Below, one piece after another: positions 33,762 through 42,732 of a DNA stretch of 64,000 nucleotides. Both the position numbers and the translations under genes were made by a program. The notes below the pieces were generated by a model. It saw only the letters and a program-made list of their open reading frames with translations. It was not told the DNA's origin and searched no databases. This DNA is from Gelidibacter sp035515035 (GTDB lineage: Bacteria > Bacteroidota > Bacteroidia > Flavobacteriales > Flavobacteriaceae), in NCBI RefSeq assembly GCF_035515035.1, contig NZ_DATJCA010000106.1, forward strand, positions 62,001 through 126,000, given 5' to 3'. The stretch's first letter is position 1, and every line of letters begins with the position of its first letter.

Positions 33762-34955
33762 TTAGATAATATCCAACGATTTTCCGACTTTAATGAAAGC
33801 AGCAATGGCTTTATCTAAATGTTCTTTTGTGTGGGCCGCCGATAATTGAACCCTAATTCTGGCCTTATCCTTAGGTACAACTGGGAAAAAGAACCCTATT
33901 ACATAAATGCCTTCTTTAAGGAGCATTTCAGCCATGGTTTGAGATAGTTTGGCATCGTAAAGCATTACTGGAACAATTGCAGAATCACCATTTATTATAT
34001 CAAAACCTGCGTTTAACATGGCTTCTTTGAAATATTTGGTGTTTTTTGTCAATTGATCTTTTAAAGTCGTGTCGTTAGCAAGCATTTCAAATACTTTAAT
34101 AGAAGCACCAACAATTGCAGGAGCAAGTGAATTTGAAAATAAATAAGGTCTTGAGCGTTGACGCAGCATCTCAATGATTTCTTTTTTACCTGTAGTATAT
34201 CCACCCATGGCGCCGCCCATAGCTTTCCCTAAAGTTCCAGTGATAATATCTATTCTTCCCATAACACCTTTTTCTTCTAAGGTACCACGTCCCGTTTCTC
34301 CAATAAATCCAGTGGCATGGCATTCGTCAATCATGACCATAGCATCATATTTATCCGCTAAATCACAAATCTTGTCCAATGGTGCTACCAATCCATCCAT
34401 TGAAAAGACGCCGTCAGTTACAATAATCTTAAAGCGTGCACCATTCTCGTTGGCCGCAATAAGCTGTTTTTCGAGATCTTCCATGTCGTTATTTTGGTAA
34501 CGGTAACGTGCCGCCTTACATAAACGAACACCATCAATAATGGACGCATGGTTTAAGGAATCAGAAATAATTGCATCTTCTGCATCCAATAATGGTTCAA
34601 ATACACCACCGTTGGCATCAAATGCAGCGGCGTATAAGATGGTATCCTCTGTGCCGTAAAATTCAGCAATCTTTTGCTCCAATGTTTTATGGATATCTTG
34701 AGTGCCGCAAATAAATCGCACTGAAGACATACCAAATCCATGGCTATCCAAAGTGTCTTTGGCAGCTTGCACTACCTCTGGATGCGAGGATAGACCTAAA
34801 TAATTATTGGCACAAAAATTTAGAACAGTTTGACCAGTATCTAAGGTTATTTCTGCGCCCTGTGGAGAAGTGATAATACGTTCTTCTTTATAAAGCCCAG
34901 CTTCCTTAATATTTTCAAGTTCTTTTTGTAAGTGTTGTTGTATTTTGCCGTACAT
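33762..34955 (-). CDS. kbl: Glycine C-acetyltransferase
   Basis: A 397-residue PLP enzyme that makes 2-amino-3-ketobutyrate from glycine and acetyl-CoA; the reverse reaction serves threonine breakdown. The PLP lysine is in ITGTLGKAMGGAMGGY near residue 242, with DECHATGFIGETGRG upstream and NNYLGLSSHPEV near the start. These residues and length fit KBL rather than 8-amino-7-oxononanoate synthase or serine palmitoyltransferase, which are close relatives. No threonine dehydrogenase gene is adjacent. A -7 box lies 19 bases upstream. Confidence 0.93.
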   Translation of the reverse strand: MYGKIQQHLQKELENIKEAGLYKEERIITSPQGAEITLDTGQTVLNFCANNYLGLSSHPEVVQAAKDTLDSHGFGMSSVRFICGTQDIHKTLEQKIAEFYGTEDTILYAAAFDANGGVFEPLLDAEDAIISDSLNHASIIDGVRLCKAARYRYQNNDMEDLEKQLIAANENGARFKIIVTDGVFSMDGLVAPLDKICDLADKYDAMVMIDECHATGFIGETGRGTLEEKGVMGRIDIITGTLGKAMGGAMGGYTTGKKEIIEMLRQRSRPYLFSNSLAPAIVGASIKVFEMLANDTTLKDQLTKNTKYFKEAMLNAGFDIINGDSAIVPVMLYDAKLSQTMAEMLLKEGIYVIGFFFPVVPKDKARIRVQLSAAHTKEHLDKAIAAFIKVGKSLDII

Positions 34956-34973
34956 AATAATTTGAATTTATTG

Positions 34974-34981
34974 CAAAGTTA
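34974..34981 (-). promoter_or_regulatory. -7 promoter box TAACTTTG for kbl
   Basis: Minus-strand TAnnTTTG match that overlaps the stop codon of the addA-like gene, 19 bases before the kbl start codon. Confidence 0.5.
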
Positions 34982-37900
34982 AAATTCTTTTACTTGAATG
35001 TCCTCATTTATGTATACAAGTATTTTTTTCACGACCTTAAAACCCATTTCTTCAAGAATAATTTGATATTCCCTAAGTTGATTTTGATGTGTAGGCCGTT
35101 CAGCACCTGTTTTATAATCCATAATAACGGCTTCAAGGTTATTGTTCACTACAATGCGATCAGGCCTTAAAATAAGACCTCCCGAAGTCAAAATATCCCT
35201 TTCATTATACACCGCATGTTCGGGCAAGAAAAAAGCCTTTAATTGTTCATGATGTACGATGTGGTTGATAATAGGTTTAAGTTCTGAGCTTTGTTGGGGA
35301 TTGAGATCTCCTTTGCTTTCAAAGTCATCAAAAACAAGATCAATATCGTTCTCTGATTTAATCCTGGATAAGATCAAATGCACCAAATTTCCTTTTTCAA
35401 TGGCGGCTTCTTGCTCTGTATCCCATAAATAACCGGCATTGGTTACAATGCGTAGATCGTGACTTTCTTTTGCTACAGAGATGAAGCATTCCTGAACAGT
35501 GGATTTTTCAACTTTTTTTGCCGACAGCACCCGCTTTGGTTGCCCAAAAGTGTAGGTCTTTTCGGAGTCATTCCATAATCCGGCCGATTTGAGGTAACTA
35601 ATGAACAATTCTGAATACAGGGTTATCTTGTCTTTATTTCCTTTATCGACAACGTGTTCTGAGACAATATAGAGCTGTTCCACGGCCCGAGTGAGGACAA
35701 CGTATAACAAATTTATACTGTCCAATTCCAACTGAGCCTTATAATCGGCATACATGGTTTGTCCTAATTCTCCAAGGTCTTCCAAATCTTTATTGACATT
35801 GATAAAAACATTTGAAAAACCATTGAACGCCTCTGGATTCACGGGAAACCATAGTTTAGGTGACATAGTAAAATAAATATCCTGATTGGCATAAGGAAAA
35901 ATTACGACTGGAAATTCCAAACCTTTAGATTTATGGATGGTCATGATCTGCACAGCGTTGTTACCTTGTGGAGACGTGATGGATAACTTTTCCTTTTTGA
36001 CGTCCCAATGTGAGGTGAAATTCGAAAAACCGGCATTGTACTTCTGAGAATAGTCTAAAACTTCATCTAAAAAAAACTGAACATAAGCGTTGGAGGTTTT
36101 ATTTAAATTAAATTGCCTGACCACACTTTCTACAGCTTCATAAAAAGGAAGTTGTAAAAATTGATTAAAATCGAAAAACAGATCATATTGATTCAGTGCT
36201 TTGAACATCTCAAAAGCATCTAAATGAACCAGACTTTGAAAAAACTGATGGAAATCTTCCAATTTAAGGTGGTGGTCCGCCAAATAACTCAAGGTCTCAA
36301 TTTTTAACATTTCATTATATGGTTGTGATGCCAATGCAATGATATTGGTGAGAAATTGTACTTCTGGCGAATTTTTGAGCAGTAAGGATTCTGAAGAGAT
36401 AATGGGGACGCCTTCCACACTCAAATATTCAGCAAGAGCGATTCCTTCTTTTGATTTTCTTGCAATAATGCAAATATCCCGCAACTCAAAGTTGTTTTCC
36501 TGAGCTTTTTGAATGGCTTCCAATACTTTTTGGCCGTAAGCGGCGTCTTTGTCCTCCGTTTCAAATTCCAGAAACGAAAGCTCAATAAACCCTTCACCGT
36601 TTAAATGAATATTTTGGTGACTGGCTTCATAGATTTCACGATGTGATGGATCAGAAAAAGCAAAAGTGGAAAGGTGTTTAAAAAAATTATTATTGAAATT
36701 TATAATGGTTTCTAAACTTCTATAATTCTTTGGTAAATTATCAATGTGCTGTAGGATATGAAAAGGTTGTGTTCGTTTTGTATATAAATCTATAAACTGC
36801 TCTGCTTTCCCACCACGCCATCTATAAATAGCCTGTTTCGCATCGCCCACCAACATGGCGGAGCCTATTTCGCCCTTTAAATTCTCACTCGAGATGGCAT
36901 TGTCAATTAGAGGAATTAGATTTTCCCATTGTTTCGCTGAGGTATCCTGAAATTCATCAATAAAATAATGTCGATATTTTTCTCCAATGCGTTCATAAAT
37001 AAATGGTGCTGGCTGCGACTTTATTTCAGTACTGATAAGGGAATTGAATTCTGAAATAAGGACTAAATCTTCGTCAGCCTTTATATCTTGAAGGCTTTTG
37101 TAAATCGCATTTAAAACCGATAATGGCGTGATATTTTTAAGAATATTTTTCAGAAACTTAAATTGAATGATATCTTGTTTGCTCTGTTCAAAAAACGAAG
37201 CAATCGCTGGTTGGAGCATATCTATGGTTCCCATTTTATCGGCATCAACACGTTTTGGATAAAGTGGGTTTCCTTCCAATAAATCGGTTTGCCATTTTAA
37301 CTTATTCAGATTGATATCAAAATTGCCCTCAGCTAATTTTAAAAAATGTTTCGGAAGATAGCCACTTGAAAAATCATTAAACATTAAATGGTTTTGCTCA
37401 ATAAGATCTAGAGTGGCCTGTCCTTTTTGAATAATGTCAGTTTCTAAGAGGGTAATTTGATGGAGAAGCTGTGTTTTAAGCCCTTTAAAATCCTCAATAG
37501 ATTTTTCCTTTAGAGCTTCAAAATACGGAATATCATTTTCATTAATGAGCAGTTGTGCAATTTGATTAAAGTCAAAAGCAACATCCCAGCTTTTATCATC
37601 ATCGGCCTTTTCGATGGCAAAATCCACGAGTATTTTGGTGAGTTCTTTTTCTGTCCCCGCTTTATCGATCAATTGATCCACTGCTTTTGCAAGAATTGTT
37701 TTGGTGTCCAATTCTACCTCAAAATTGAGAGGTAGTTTTAAATCGTGGGCAAATGTTCTGATCAATCGGTGGTTGAACTTATCAATTGTAGAAATATCAA
37801 ATGCTGCATAATTATGAGCGATGGTGTTTAGGATTGTTTTTGATTTTTCATGAAGTGTTCTGGAATCAATATTAAGTTCATCAGAAAGAATCCCGAACAT

Positions 37901-38131
37901 TGGAATGGGATTTAGTAAAATACTAGGGTCTGAAAATGCAACCAGCATTTCTACAACACGTTCTTTCATTTCAGCAACCGCTTTATTGGTAAACGTTAAA
38001 GCCAAAATGTTTTTAAATGCATTTGGGTGGCTGGCGGTGAACAGTATTTTTAAGTACACTTTGACCAACGTGAAGGTTTTCCCACTGCCAGCTGAGGCAT
38101 TATAAATTAGGAACGGATGTTTGATTTCCAT
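34979..38131 (-). CDS. AddA-like UvrD-family helicase-nuclease
   Basis: A 1050-residue superfamily 1 helicase. Walker A is NASAGSGKTFTLV near residue 12; motif II is FIDEFQDTSAKQW; motif III VGDAKQAIYRWRGG; the later motif MTIHKSKGLEFPVVIFP. The C-terminal third ends in a PD-(D/E)XK nuclease: EKGNLVHLILSRI, LRPDRIVV and MDYKTGAE. With the addB-like gene it should process double-strand ends to load RecA. It is followed by kbl, whose promoter box lies within the end of this gene, so kbl may be transcribed separately. Start at the first ATG after the divergent gap. Confidence 0.93.
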   Translation of the reverse strand: MEIKHPFLIYNASAGSGKTFTLVKVYLKILFTASHPNAFKNILALTFTNKAVAEMKERVVEMLVAFSDPSILLNPIPMFGILSDELNIDSRTLHEKSKTILNTIAHNYAAFDISTIDKFNHRLIRTFAHDLKLPLNFEVELDTKTILAKAVDQLIDKAGTEKELTKILVDFAIEKADDDKSWDVAFDFNQIAQLLINENDIPYFEALKEKSIEDFKGLKTQLLHQITLLETDIIQKGQATLDLIEQNHLMFNDFSSGYLPKHFLKLAEGNFDINLNKLKWQTDLLEGNPLYPKRVDADKMGTIDMLQPAIASFFEQSKQDIIQFKFLKNILKNITPLSVLNAIYKSLQDIKADEDLVLISEFNSLISTEIKSQPAPFIYERIGEKYRHYFIDEFQDTSAKQWENLIPLIDNAISSENLKGEIGSAMLVGDAKQAIYRWRGGKAEQFIDLYTKRTQPFHILQHIDNLPKNYRSLETIINFNNNFFKHLSTFAFSDPSHREIYEASHQNIHLNGEGFIELSFLEFETEDKDAAYGQKVLEAIQKAQENNFELRDICIIARKSKEGIALAEYLSVEGVPIISSESLLLKNSPEVQFLTNIIALASQPYNEMLKIETLSYLADHHLKLEDFHQFFQSLVHLDAFEMFKALNQYDLFFDFNQFLQLPFYEAVESVVRQFNLNKTSNAYVQFFLDEVLDYSQKYNAGFSNFTSHWDVKKEKLSITSPQGNNAVQIMTIHKSKGLEFPVVIFPYANQDIYFTMSPKLWFPVNPEAFNGFSNVFINVNKDLEDLGELGQTMYADYKAQLELDSINLLYVVLTRAVEQLYIVSEHVVDKGNKDKITLYSELFISYLKSAGLWNDSEKTYTFGQPKRVLSAKKVEKSTVQECFISVAKESHDLRIVTNAGYLWDTEQEAAIEKGNLVHLILSRIKSENDIDLVFDDFESKGDLNPQQSSELKPIINHIVHHEQLKAFFLPEHAVYNERDILTSGGLILRPDRIVVNNNLEAVIMDYKTGAERPTHQNQLREYQIILEEMGFKVVKKILVYINEDIQVKEF

Positions 38132-38297
38132 TATTTAGATTTTTTATACAAGATAAAAACTATCCCTGATTTATATGTGGAAATTTGAAGTTTTCAACAA
38201 TACCGTGCTTTTCATGCTAACATCCGTACCAACGTTAAACTTTTCTTAACTCTTTAATACGAAGCGTTTAATATTTTTTAATGCACAGTTTTATGTG

Positions 38298-38305
38298 TAA
38301 ATTTG
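38298..38305 (+). promoter_or_regulatory. -7 promoter box TAAATTTG for sod
   Basis: Exact TAnnTTTG match 38 bases before the superoxide dismutase start codon. No -33 TTG at the usual spacing. Confidence 0.5.
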
Positions 38306-38342
38306 GGTTGAATAAATATTAACACTTTAAAATATATACATT

Positions 38343-38951
38343 ATGGCTTTCGAATTACCAAAATTAAAATATGCTTATGATGCTTTAGAGCCTCATATCG
38401 ATGCGAAAACAATGGAAATCCATTACTCAAAACATCATCAGGGTTATACCAATAATTTAAATGCTGCCATTGAAGGTACTGATTTGGCAGGTAAAACTAT
38501 TGAAAATATCTTGATTAATCTAGATATGGAGAATAAGGCTGTTAGAAATAATGGTGGCGGTTTTTACAACCACTCCCTGTTTTGGGAAATTATGAATCCA
38601 GAAGGAAAAGGAAGTTTGTCAGGAGACTTGAAAAATGCTATAGAAGCAGCGTTTGATTCCTTTGATGCTTTTAAAGATGAGTTCAGTAAAGCTGCTGCAA
38701 CTCAGTTTGGTTCAGGATGGGCTTGGTTATGTGTACATAAAGGCGGGAAAGTGGAAATCTGCTCAACACCAAACCAGGATAATCCATTGATGCCAGGAGT
38801 GGGTTGCGGAGGTACCCCAATTTTAGGATTGGATGTTTGGGAGCATGCCTATTACTTGAAATACCAAAATAAAAGACCTGATTATATCAATGCATTTTTT
38901 AATGTGATCAATTGGAATGAGGTTGAAAGACGTTATGCAGAAGCGAAATAA
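38343..38951 (+). CDS. sod: Superoxide dismutase, Fe/Mn type
   Basis: A 202-residue cytoplasmic SOD. Metal ligands are the histidines in HYSKHHQGYTNNLNAA and NNGGGFYNHSLFWE and the Asp-His pair in LDVWEHAYYLKYQNKRPDY. The glycine-rich GGGFYNH and the glutamine in TPNQDNPLM are features of Mn-preferring enzymes, so manganese or cambialistic use is likely but untested. There is no signal peptide. It has its own promoter box and is followed by a palindrome and a terminator. Confidence 0.96.
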   Translation: MAFELPKLKYAYDALEPHIDAKTMEIHYSKHHQGYTNNLNAAIEGTDLAGKTIENILINLDMENKAVRNNGGGFYNHSLFWEIMNPEGKGSLSGDLKNAIEAAFDSFDAFKDEFSKAAATQFGSGWAWLCVHKGGKVEICSTPNQDNPLMPGVGCGGTPILGLDVWEHAYYLKYQNKRPDYINAFFNVINWNEVERRYAEAK

Positions 38952-38962
38952 CATTTCGATTG

Positions 38963-38989
38963 TCTACAAGGTTTTCAAAACCTTGTAGA
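38963..38989. repeat. Perfect palindrome of the AGGTTTT family after sod
   Basis: TCTACAAGGTTTT and AAAACCTTGTAGA form a perfect 13-base-pair stem with a one-base loop, 11 bases after the sod stop codon. It is a third member of the family at 10627 and 9341. Confidence 0.75.
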
Positions 38990-39006
38990 TTTTAAATAAA
39001 ATAATG

Positions 39007-39038
39007 AAAGCAGACTTGAAAAAGTTTGCTTTTTTTTT
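39007..39038 (+). terminator. Terminator after sod
   Basis: The stem AAAGCAGACTT/AAGTTTGCTTT (one G-U pair) is followed by eight T residues. It comes after the palindrome at 38963. Confidence 0.8.
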
Positions 39039-39090
39039 ATGTGAAAGTGAAGTGCTTTGGAAAATCTTATGTTGGAATTATATTTATAGA

Positions 39091-39108
39091 CACCTGCCTA
39101 CGCAGGTG
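39091..39108. repeat. Hairpin CACCTGC-GCAGGTG
   Basis: A perfect 7-base-pair inverted repeat with a CTAC loop and no T-run. It resembles the TTCC-GGAA short palindromes near 26563 and 61951, but with a different stem. Confidence 0.45.
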
Positions 39109-39114
39109 TGAAAT

Positions 39115-39187
39115 GAAAAAAGGTGGACGAGTGTCCACCTTTTTTGCCCCAAATCTACCATAAACTTAACCTACTTATGTTATGGTG
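39115..39187 (-). ncRNA. Small RNA gene, copy A
   Basis: Minus-strand unit of 73 bases. It begins near CACCATAACATAAG, contains the core ATTTGGGGC, and ends in a terminator hairpin (39122-39139, stem GGTGGAC/GTCCACC) followed by six T residues. The core (39140-39187) is identical to copy B except at one base. The terminator stems differ at two pairs, G-C to A-T, both compensated, which shows the hairpin is selected as RNA. A promoter lies directly upstream. ACCATAA can pair with TTATGGT in the 5' half. No coding frame is shared with copy B. Function and family identity are unknown to me. Confidence 0.75.
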
Positions 39188-39190
39188 AAG

Positions 39191-39223
39191 CAAATATAAG
39201 TGGTCTAAAATGTAATAGTTCAA
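39191..39223 (-). promoter_or_regulatory. Promoter of small RNA copy A (-33 TTG, -7 TATATTTG)
   Basis: On the minus strand TTG (39221-39223) is followed after 22 bases by TATATTTG (39191-39198). This predicts a start within or just before CACCATAAC. Confidence 0.65.
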
Positions 39224-39368
39224 TTTATTAGATAAACTGCGAATAAATTAGGCTGAATGATGTTTTTAGTCGAAAAAAATCTAGAATGAGTATATTGTAA
39301 GTCATTGTTTTAGTGTCAGATACTATCAACTTAAAAATCAATAGGATATGCTACAAAAAAAAGGGCAT

Positions 39369-39442
39369 AAAAAAAGGTAAACAGAAGTTTACCTTTTTTT
39401 GCCCCAAATCTACCATGAACTTAACCTACTTATGTTATGGTG
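39369..39442 (-). ncRNA. Small RNA gene, copy B
   Basis: Minus-strand unit of 74 bases. Same 5' end (CACCATAACATAAG) and core as copy A, ending in the hairpin 39376-39393 (stem GGTAAAC/GTTTACC) plus seven T residues. Its upstream -7 element is TACTTTAG (39446-39453), one mismatch from TAnnTTTG, so it may be transcribed more weakly or under other conditions. It lies 115 bases beyond the purF stop codon on the same strand. A processed purF 3' end cannot be excluded for this copy. Confidence 0.7.
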
Positions 39443-39556
39443 ACACTAAAGTATATTGAATTTCAATAACTTGATGTATAATTTAGATGAATTACATAAT
39501 TATCCGATAAAGAGTCGTTTTGTTAATTAATTAAGGCTATTCTCATTCTCCTAAAT

Positions 39557-41455
39557 CTAATAGGCACGTTTGTTATTTCCTTCATAAAAATTGATAAAAG
39601 CTCTATTGACAACACGATTTCCTCCAGCTGTAGGATAATTTCCTGTAAAATACCAATCACCTAAGTTTTTAGGACAAGCAATATGGAGGTTTTCGATAGT
39701 TTGAAAAATGGTCTTTACTTCTGATTTCACACTTGAATCACAAATAAGCTCTGCAATTTTATCGGAAATTTGTTCTGCACTAAATTGGTTGTAAAGTTCC
39801 TTTACAAAATTCCTAACATCTTTATCTTCCAGTTCAACTTGTTCTAAGCACTTATTGTAGACCTCTTCTACAAGATGGTATTTGTTATTTTCTTTGAGAA
39901 GCTCAAGCATGGCCCTAAAAGCAATTAAGTCTTCAAGTTTCGCCATATCGATACCATAGCAATCCGGATAACGAATTTGAGGTGCCGAGGATACCACAAC
40001 AATTTTTTTAGGATGGAGCCTGTCCATCATTTTAATGATGCTCTTCTTTAAGGTCGTGCCACGCACAATACTATCATCAATGATTACCAGGTTGTCCGTA
40101 GGTTTTATCACGCCATAAGTCACATCATAGACGTGCGCCACCAAATCGTCTCTGGTGCTATCTTCAGTGATAAAAGTTCTGAGCTTAACGTCTTTAATGG
40201 CTATCTTTTCTATTCGAGGACGTTCGGATAAGATCTGTGTCACTTTTTCTGCTGATAGGCCACCATTGCCCTCAAGGATTGCTTCTGTCTTCTTTTTATT
40301 GAGATGATCTTCTACAGTTTCAATCATTCCAAAGAATGACGTTTCAGCTGTATTGGGAATATAGGAAAAGACAGTATTTTTAGTGTCAAAATTAATTGCT
40401 TCCAAGACTTTTGGCATGAGAAGCTTGCCCAGTTTTTTTCGTTCTTGATAAATTTCGGCATCACTACCTCGCGAGAAATAAATGCGCTCAAATGAACAAG
40501 CCTTGCGCTCCAATGGTGCCAAGATTTTTCTAATGGTCGTTTCTCCAGATTTTTTTGTGATGATGGCATGACCCGGGGTTAATTCCTTCACATCGTCAAA
40601 ATTAACATTGAATACGGTTTGAATTACTGGGCGTTCAGACGCTACAACTACAATTTCATCATCTTGATAATAGTATGCAGGACGTATTCCTGCAGGATCA
40701 CGGAGTACAAAAGAATCGCCATGTCCTAAAAGGCCAGCTATTGCATAGCCTCCATCCCAGTCTTTTGCCGAGCGTTTCAATATTTTGGCAACGTTAAGTC
40801 GGTCGGCAATCAATGGCGAACATTCATTCTTGTTGTAACCTTCATATTTAAGTTGCTTGTATTTTTTAGCCACGGCATCATCTAAAAAATGACCTATTTT
40901 CTCCATGATGGTAACGGTATCCGCCTTTTCTTTTGGATGTTGTCCTATTTTAACCAAACCTTCAAACAACTCATTAACATTGGTCATGTTAAAGTTTCCA
41001 GCAACAATCAGGTTTCTGTGCATCCAATTGTTCTGCCTTAAGAAGGGGTGCACGTTCTCCACACTGTTCTTTCCGAAAGTTCCATAACGTACGTGTCCTA
41101 AAAGCACTTCACCTATATAAGGAATGTTCTTTTTTTGTAAGGCAACGTCATCTGTGTATTCTGGATGTTCTGCAAACTCTCGGTTGACACGCTCATTGAT
41201 TTGCGCAAAAATGTCCTGAATGGGTTGTTGTGCAATGGAGCGCACCCGACTGATATAGCGTTCTCCTGGTGCGGTATCGAGTTTGATGCTAGCAAAACCT
41301 GCGCCATCTTGACCGCGATTGTGTTGTTTTTCCATCATTAGATACATTTTATTGACGCCATAAAATGCACTCCCGTATTTTTCTTTATAAAATTCTAAGG
41401 GTTTTAAAAGTCTGATCAGTGCAATTCCGCACTCATGTTTTATCGCATCACTCAT
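39557..41455 (-). CDS. purF: Amidophosphoribosyltransferase, long variant
   Basis: A 632-residue enzyme that transfers the amide of glutamine to PRPP, the first step of purine synthesis. The nucleophile cysteine is in KHECGIALIRLL at residue 9, and the glutaminase domain has RGQDGAGFAS and GNFNMTNV. The PRPP-binding loop is VIIDDSIVRGTTLKKS. It is over 100 residues longer than typical PurF; the extra length is in the C-terminal half, with an acidic-basic segment of unknown role. An alternative is a PurF-like paralog used by Bacteroidota beside a standard PurF; only a whole-genome view can decide. Confidence 0.87.
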   Translation of the reverse strand: MSDAIKHECGIALIRLLKPLEFYKEKYGSAFYGVNKMYLMMEKQHNRGQDGAGFASIKLDTAPGERYISRVRSIAQQPIQDIFAQINERVNREFAEHPEYTDDVALQKKNIPYIGEVLLGHVRYGTFGKNSVENVHPFLRQNNWMHRNLIVAGNFNMTNVNELFEGLVKIGQHPKEKADTVTIMEKIGHFLDDAVAKKYKQLKYEGYNKNECSPLIADRLNVAKILKRSAKDWDGGYAIAGLLGHGDSFVLRDPAGIRPAYYYQDDEIVVVASERPVIQTVFNVNFDDVKELTPGHAIITKKSGETTIRKILAPLERKACSFERIYFSRGSDAEIYQERKKLGKLLMPKVLEAINFDTKNTVFSYIPNTAETSFFGMIETVEDHLNKKKTEAILEGNGGLSAEKVTQILSERPRIEKIAIKDVKLRTFITEDSTRDDLVAHVYDVTYGVIKPTDNLVIIDDSIVRGTTLKKSIIKMMDRLHPKKIVVVSSAPQIRYPDCYGIDMAKLEDLIAFRAMLELLKENNKYHLVEEVYNKCLEQVELEDKDVRNFVKELYNQFSAEQISDKIAELICDSSVKSEVKTIFQTIENLHIACPKNLGDWYFTGNYPTAGGNRVVNRAFINFYEGNNKRAY

Positions 41456-41535
41456 TGGTCTTTTTCAATTTTAGATTTGCTATCGTTATTGGGGTTTAGT
41501 CTGAATAGATTGAAAGTTATTACAAACTAAGGGTA

Positions 41536-41565
41536 TTAAAAAACGCGCTCCATTAAGAGCGCGTT
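41536..41565 (-). terminator. Terminator downstream of the PfkB kinase gene
   Basis: The stem AACGCGCTC/GAGCGCGTT is followed on the minus strand by a T-run. It is about 100 bases beyond the kinase stop codon and precedes purF. Confidence 0.75.
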
Positions 41566-41666
41566 AGTTAATGTCAATTCAATTTTAAATGTCTCCGATT
41601 GATGTTGATTAGGGGTCATAAGAAATTGTTTTATTTTTTTAGTTCTAATGATACGTTTTTTCAAAA

Positions 41667-42602
41667 TTATTGATGATTCTCTAAGACGATTTCAAACTGG
41701 GTAAGCTGTTTAAACTGACTCAACCGCTGATAAACTTCCTTGTCTTCGAGATGTTTCATCCGTTCTGTACCAAATTTTTCAACACAAAAGGAAGCTAAGG
41801 TAGAACCATAAATGACAGCATTTTTCATATTCTCAAAAGAATAGTCTTCTGTTTTTGCCAAATACCCTGCAAATCCACCAGCAAAAGTATCGCCAGCGCC
41901 AGTTGGATCAAATACTTCTCTCAATGGTAAGGCAGGTGCAAAAAAGACGTTTTCGCCATGGAACAACAAAGCGCCATGCTCTCCTTTTTTGATGACCACA
42001 TACTTTGGACCCATCTCATGGATTTTTTGGGCAGCCACTACAAGCGAGTATTCCCCAGTCAATTGACGTGCTTCTTCGTCATTAATGGTAATGACGTCTA
42101 CTTTTTTGATCACTGCTTTTAATTCTTCAAGAGCACAATCCATCCAAAAATTCATGGTGTCTAAAATCACCATTTTAGGTTTTTTGTTCATTTGCTCTAA
42201 AACACCCATTTGAACTAACGGATGTAAATTGCCAAGCATGACCACGTCTGCATTCTTATAGTTTTCAGGAACTACCGGATTGAAATCGGCAAGCACGTTA
42301 AGTTCAGTTGCCAAAGTGTCACGGGTGTTCATATCATTATGATATTTTCCACTCCAGAAGAAGGTTTTGCCTTCATTTATAATTTCAACACCCGTGATGT
42401 CAAGATTCTTATTAGCTAACAAGTCTAAATATTCTTGAGGAAAATCACCGCCAACAACCGAAACAATTGCGGCATCTACATTAAATTGGGATGCTGCCAA
42501 GCCTATAAAGGTTGCGGCGCCGCCCAAGATTTTATCTGTTTTTCCAAAAGGTGTTTCAATAGCGTCAAAAGCGACGGTACCTACTATTACTAATTTACTC
42601 AT
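41667..42602 (-). CDS. PfkB family carbohydrate or nucleoside kinase
   Basis: A 311-residue ribokinase-family protein. The anion-hole motif DPTGAGDTFAGGFAGYL has the catalytic aspartate near residue 230. GGAATFIGLAASQFN near residue 28 is the family's N-terminal glycine motif. NEINDEEARQLTG-like ITINDEEARQLTGEY contains the family N-x-x-E. The preferred sugar or nucleoside cannot be read. In flavobacteria this gene often neighbours purF, so a nucleoside kinase role is a reasonable guess. Confidence 0.9.
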   Translation of the reverse strand: MSKLVIVGTVAFDAIETPFGKTDKILGGAATFIGLAASQFNVDAAIVSVVGGDFPQEYLDLLANKNLDITGVEIINEGKTFFWSGKYHNDMNTRDTLATELNVLADFNPVVPENYKNADVVMLGNLHPLVQMGVLEQMNKKPKMVILDTMNFWMDCALEELKAVIKKVDVITINDEEARQLTGEYSLVVAAQKIHEMGPKYVVIKKGEHGALLFHGENVFFAPALPLREVFDPTGAGDTFAGGFAGYLAKTEDYSFENMKNAVIYGSTLASFCVEKFGTERMKHLEDKEVYQRLSQFKQLTQFEIVLENHQ

Positions 42603-42624
42603 ACTGAGGTTTCAAAATTTGCTG

Positions 42625-42632
42625 CAAAGATA
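42625..42632 (-). promoter_or_regulatory. -7 promoter box TATCTTTG for the PfkB gene
   Basis: Minus-strand exact TAnnTTTG match 23 bases before the start codon. Confidence 0.5.
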
Positions 42633-42732
42633 ATGCTTTTTAGTCACGAATTCAGTACTAATTTCGAGGAATTATTCAGGTTTGTCAAGAATGGAAATGA
42701 CGTAAAAAGGCCTTGGGGTAATTCAAAAATGA

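Noticed and set aside
39091..39108. Hairpin CACCTGC/GCAGGTG as the small RNA A terminator
   Set aside because: It lacks a T-run and lies beyond the better terminator at 39122-39139.
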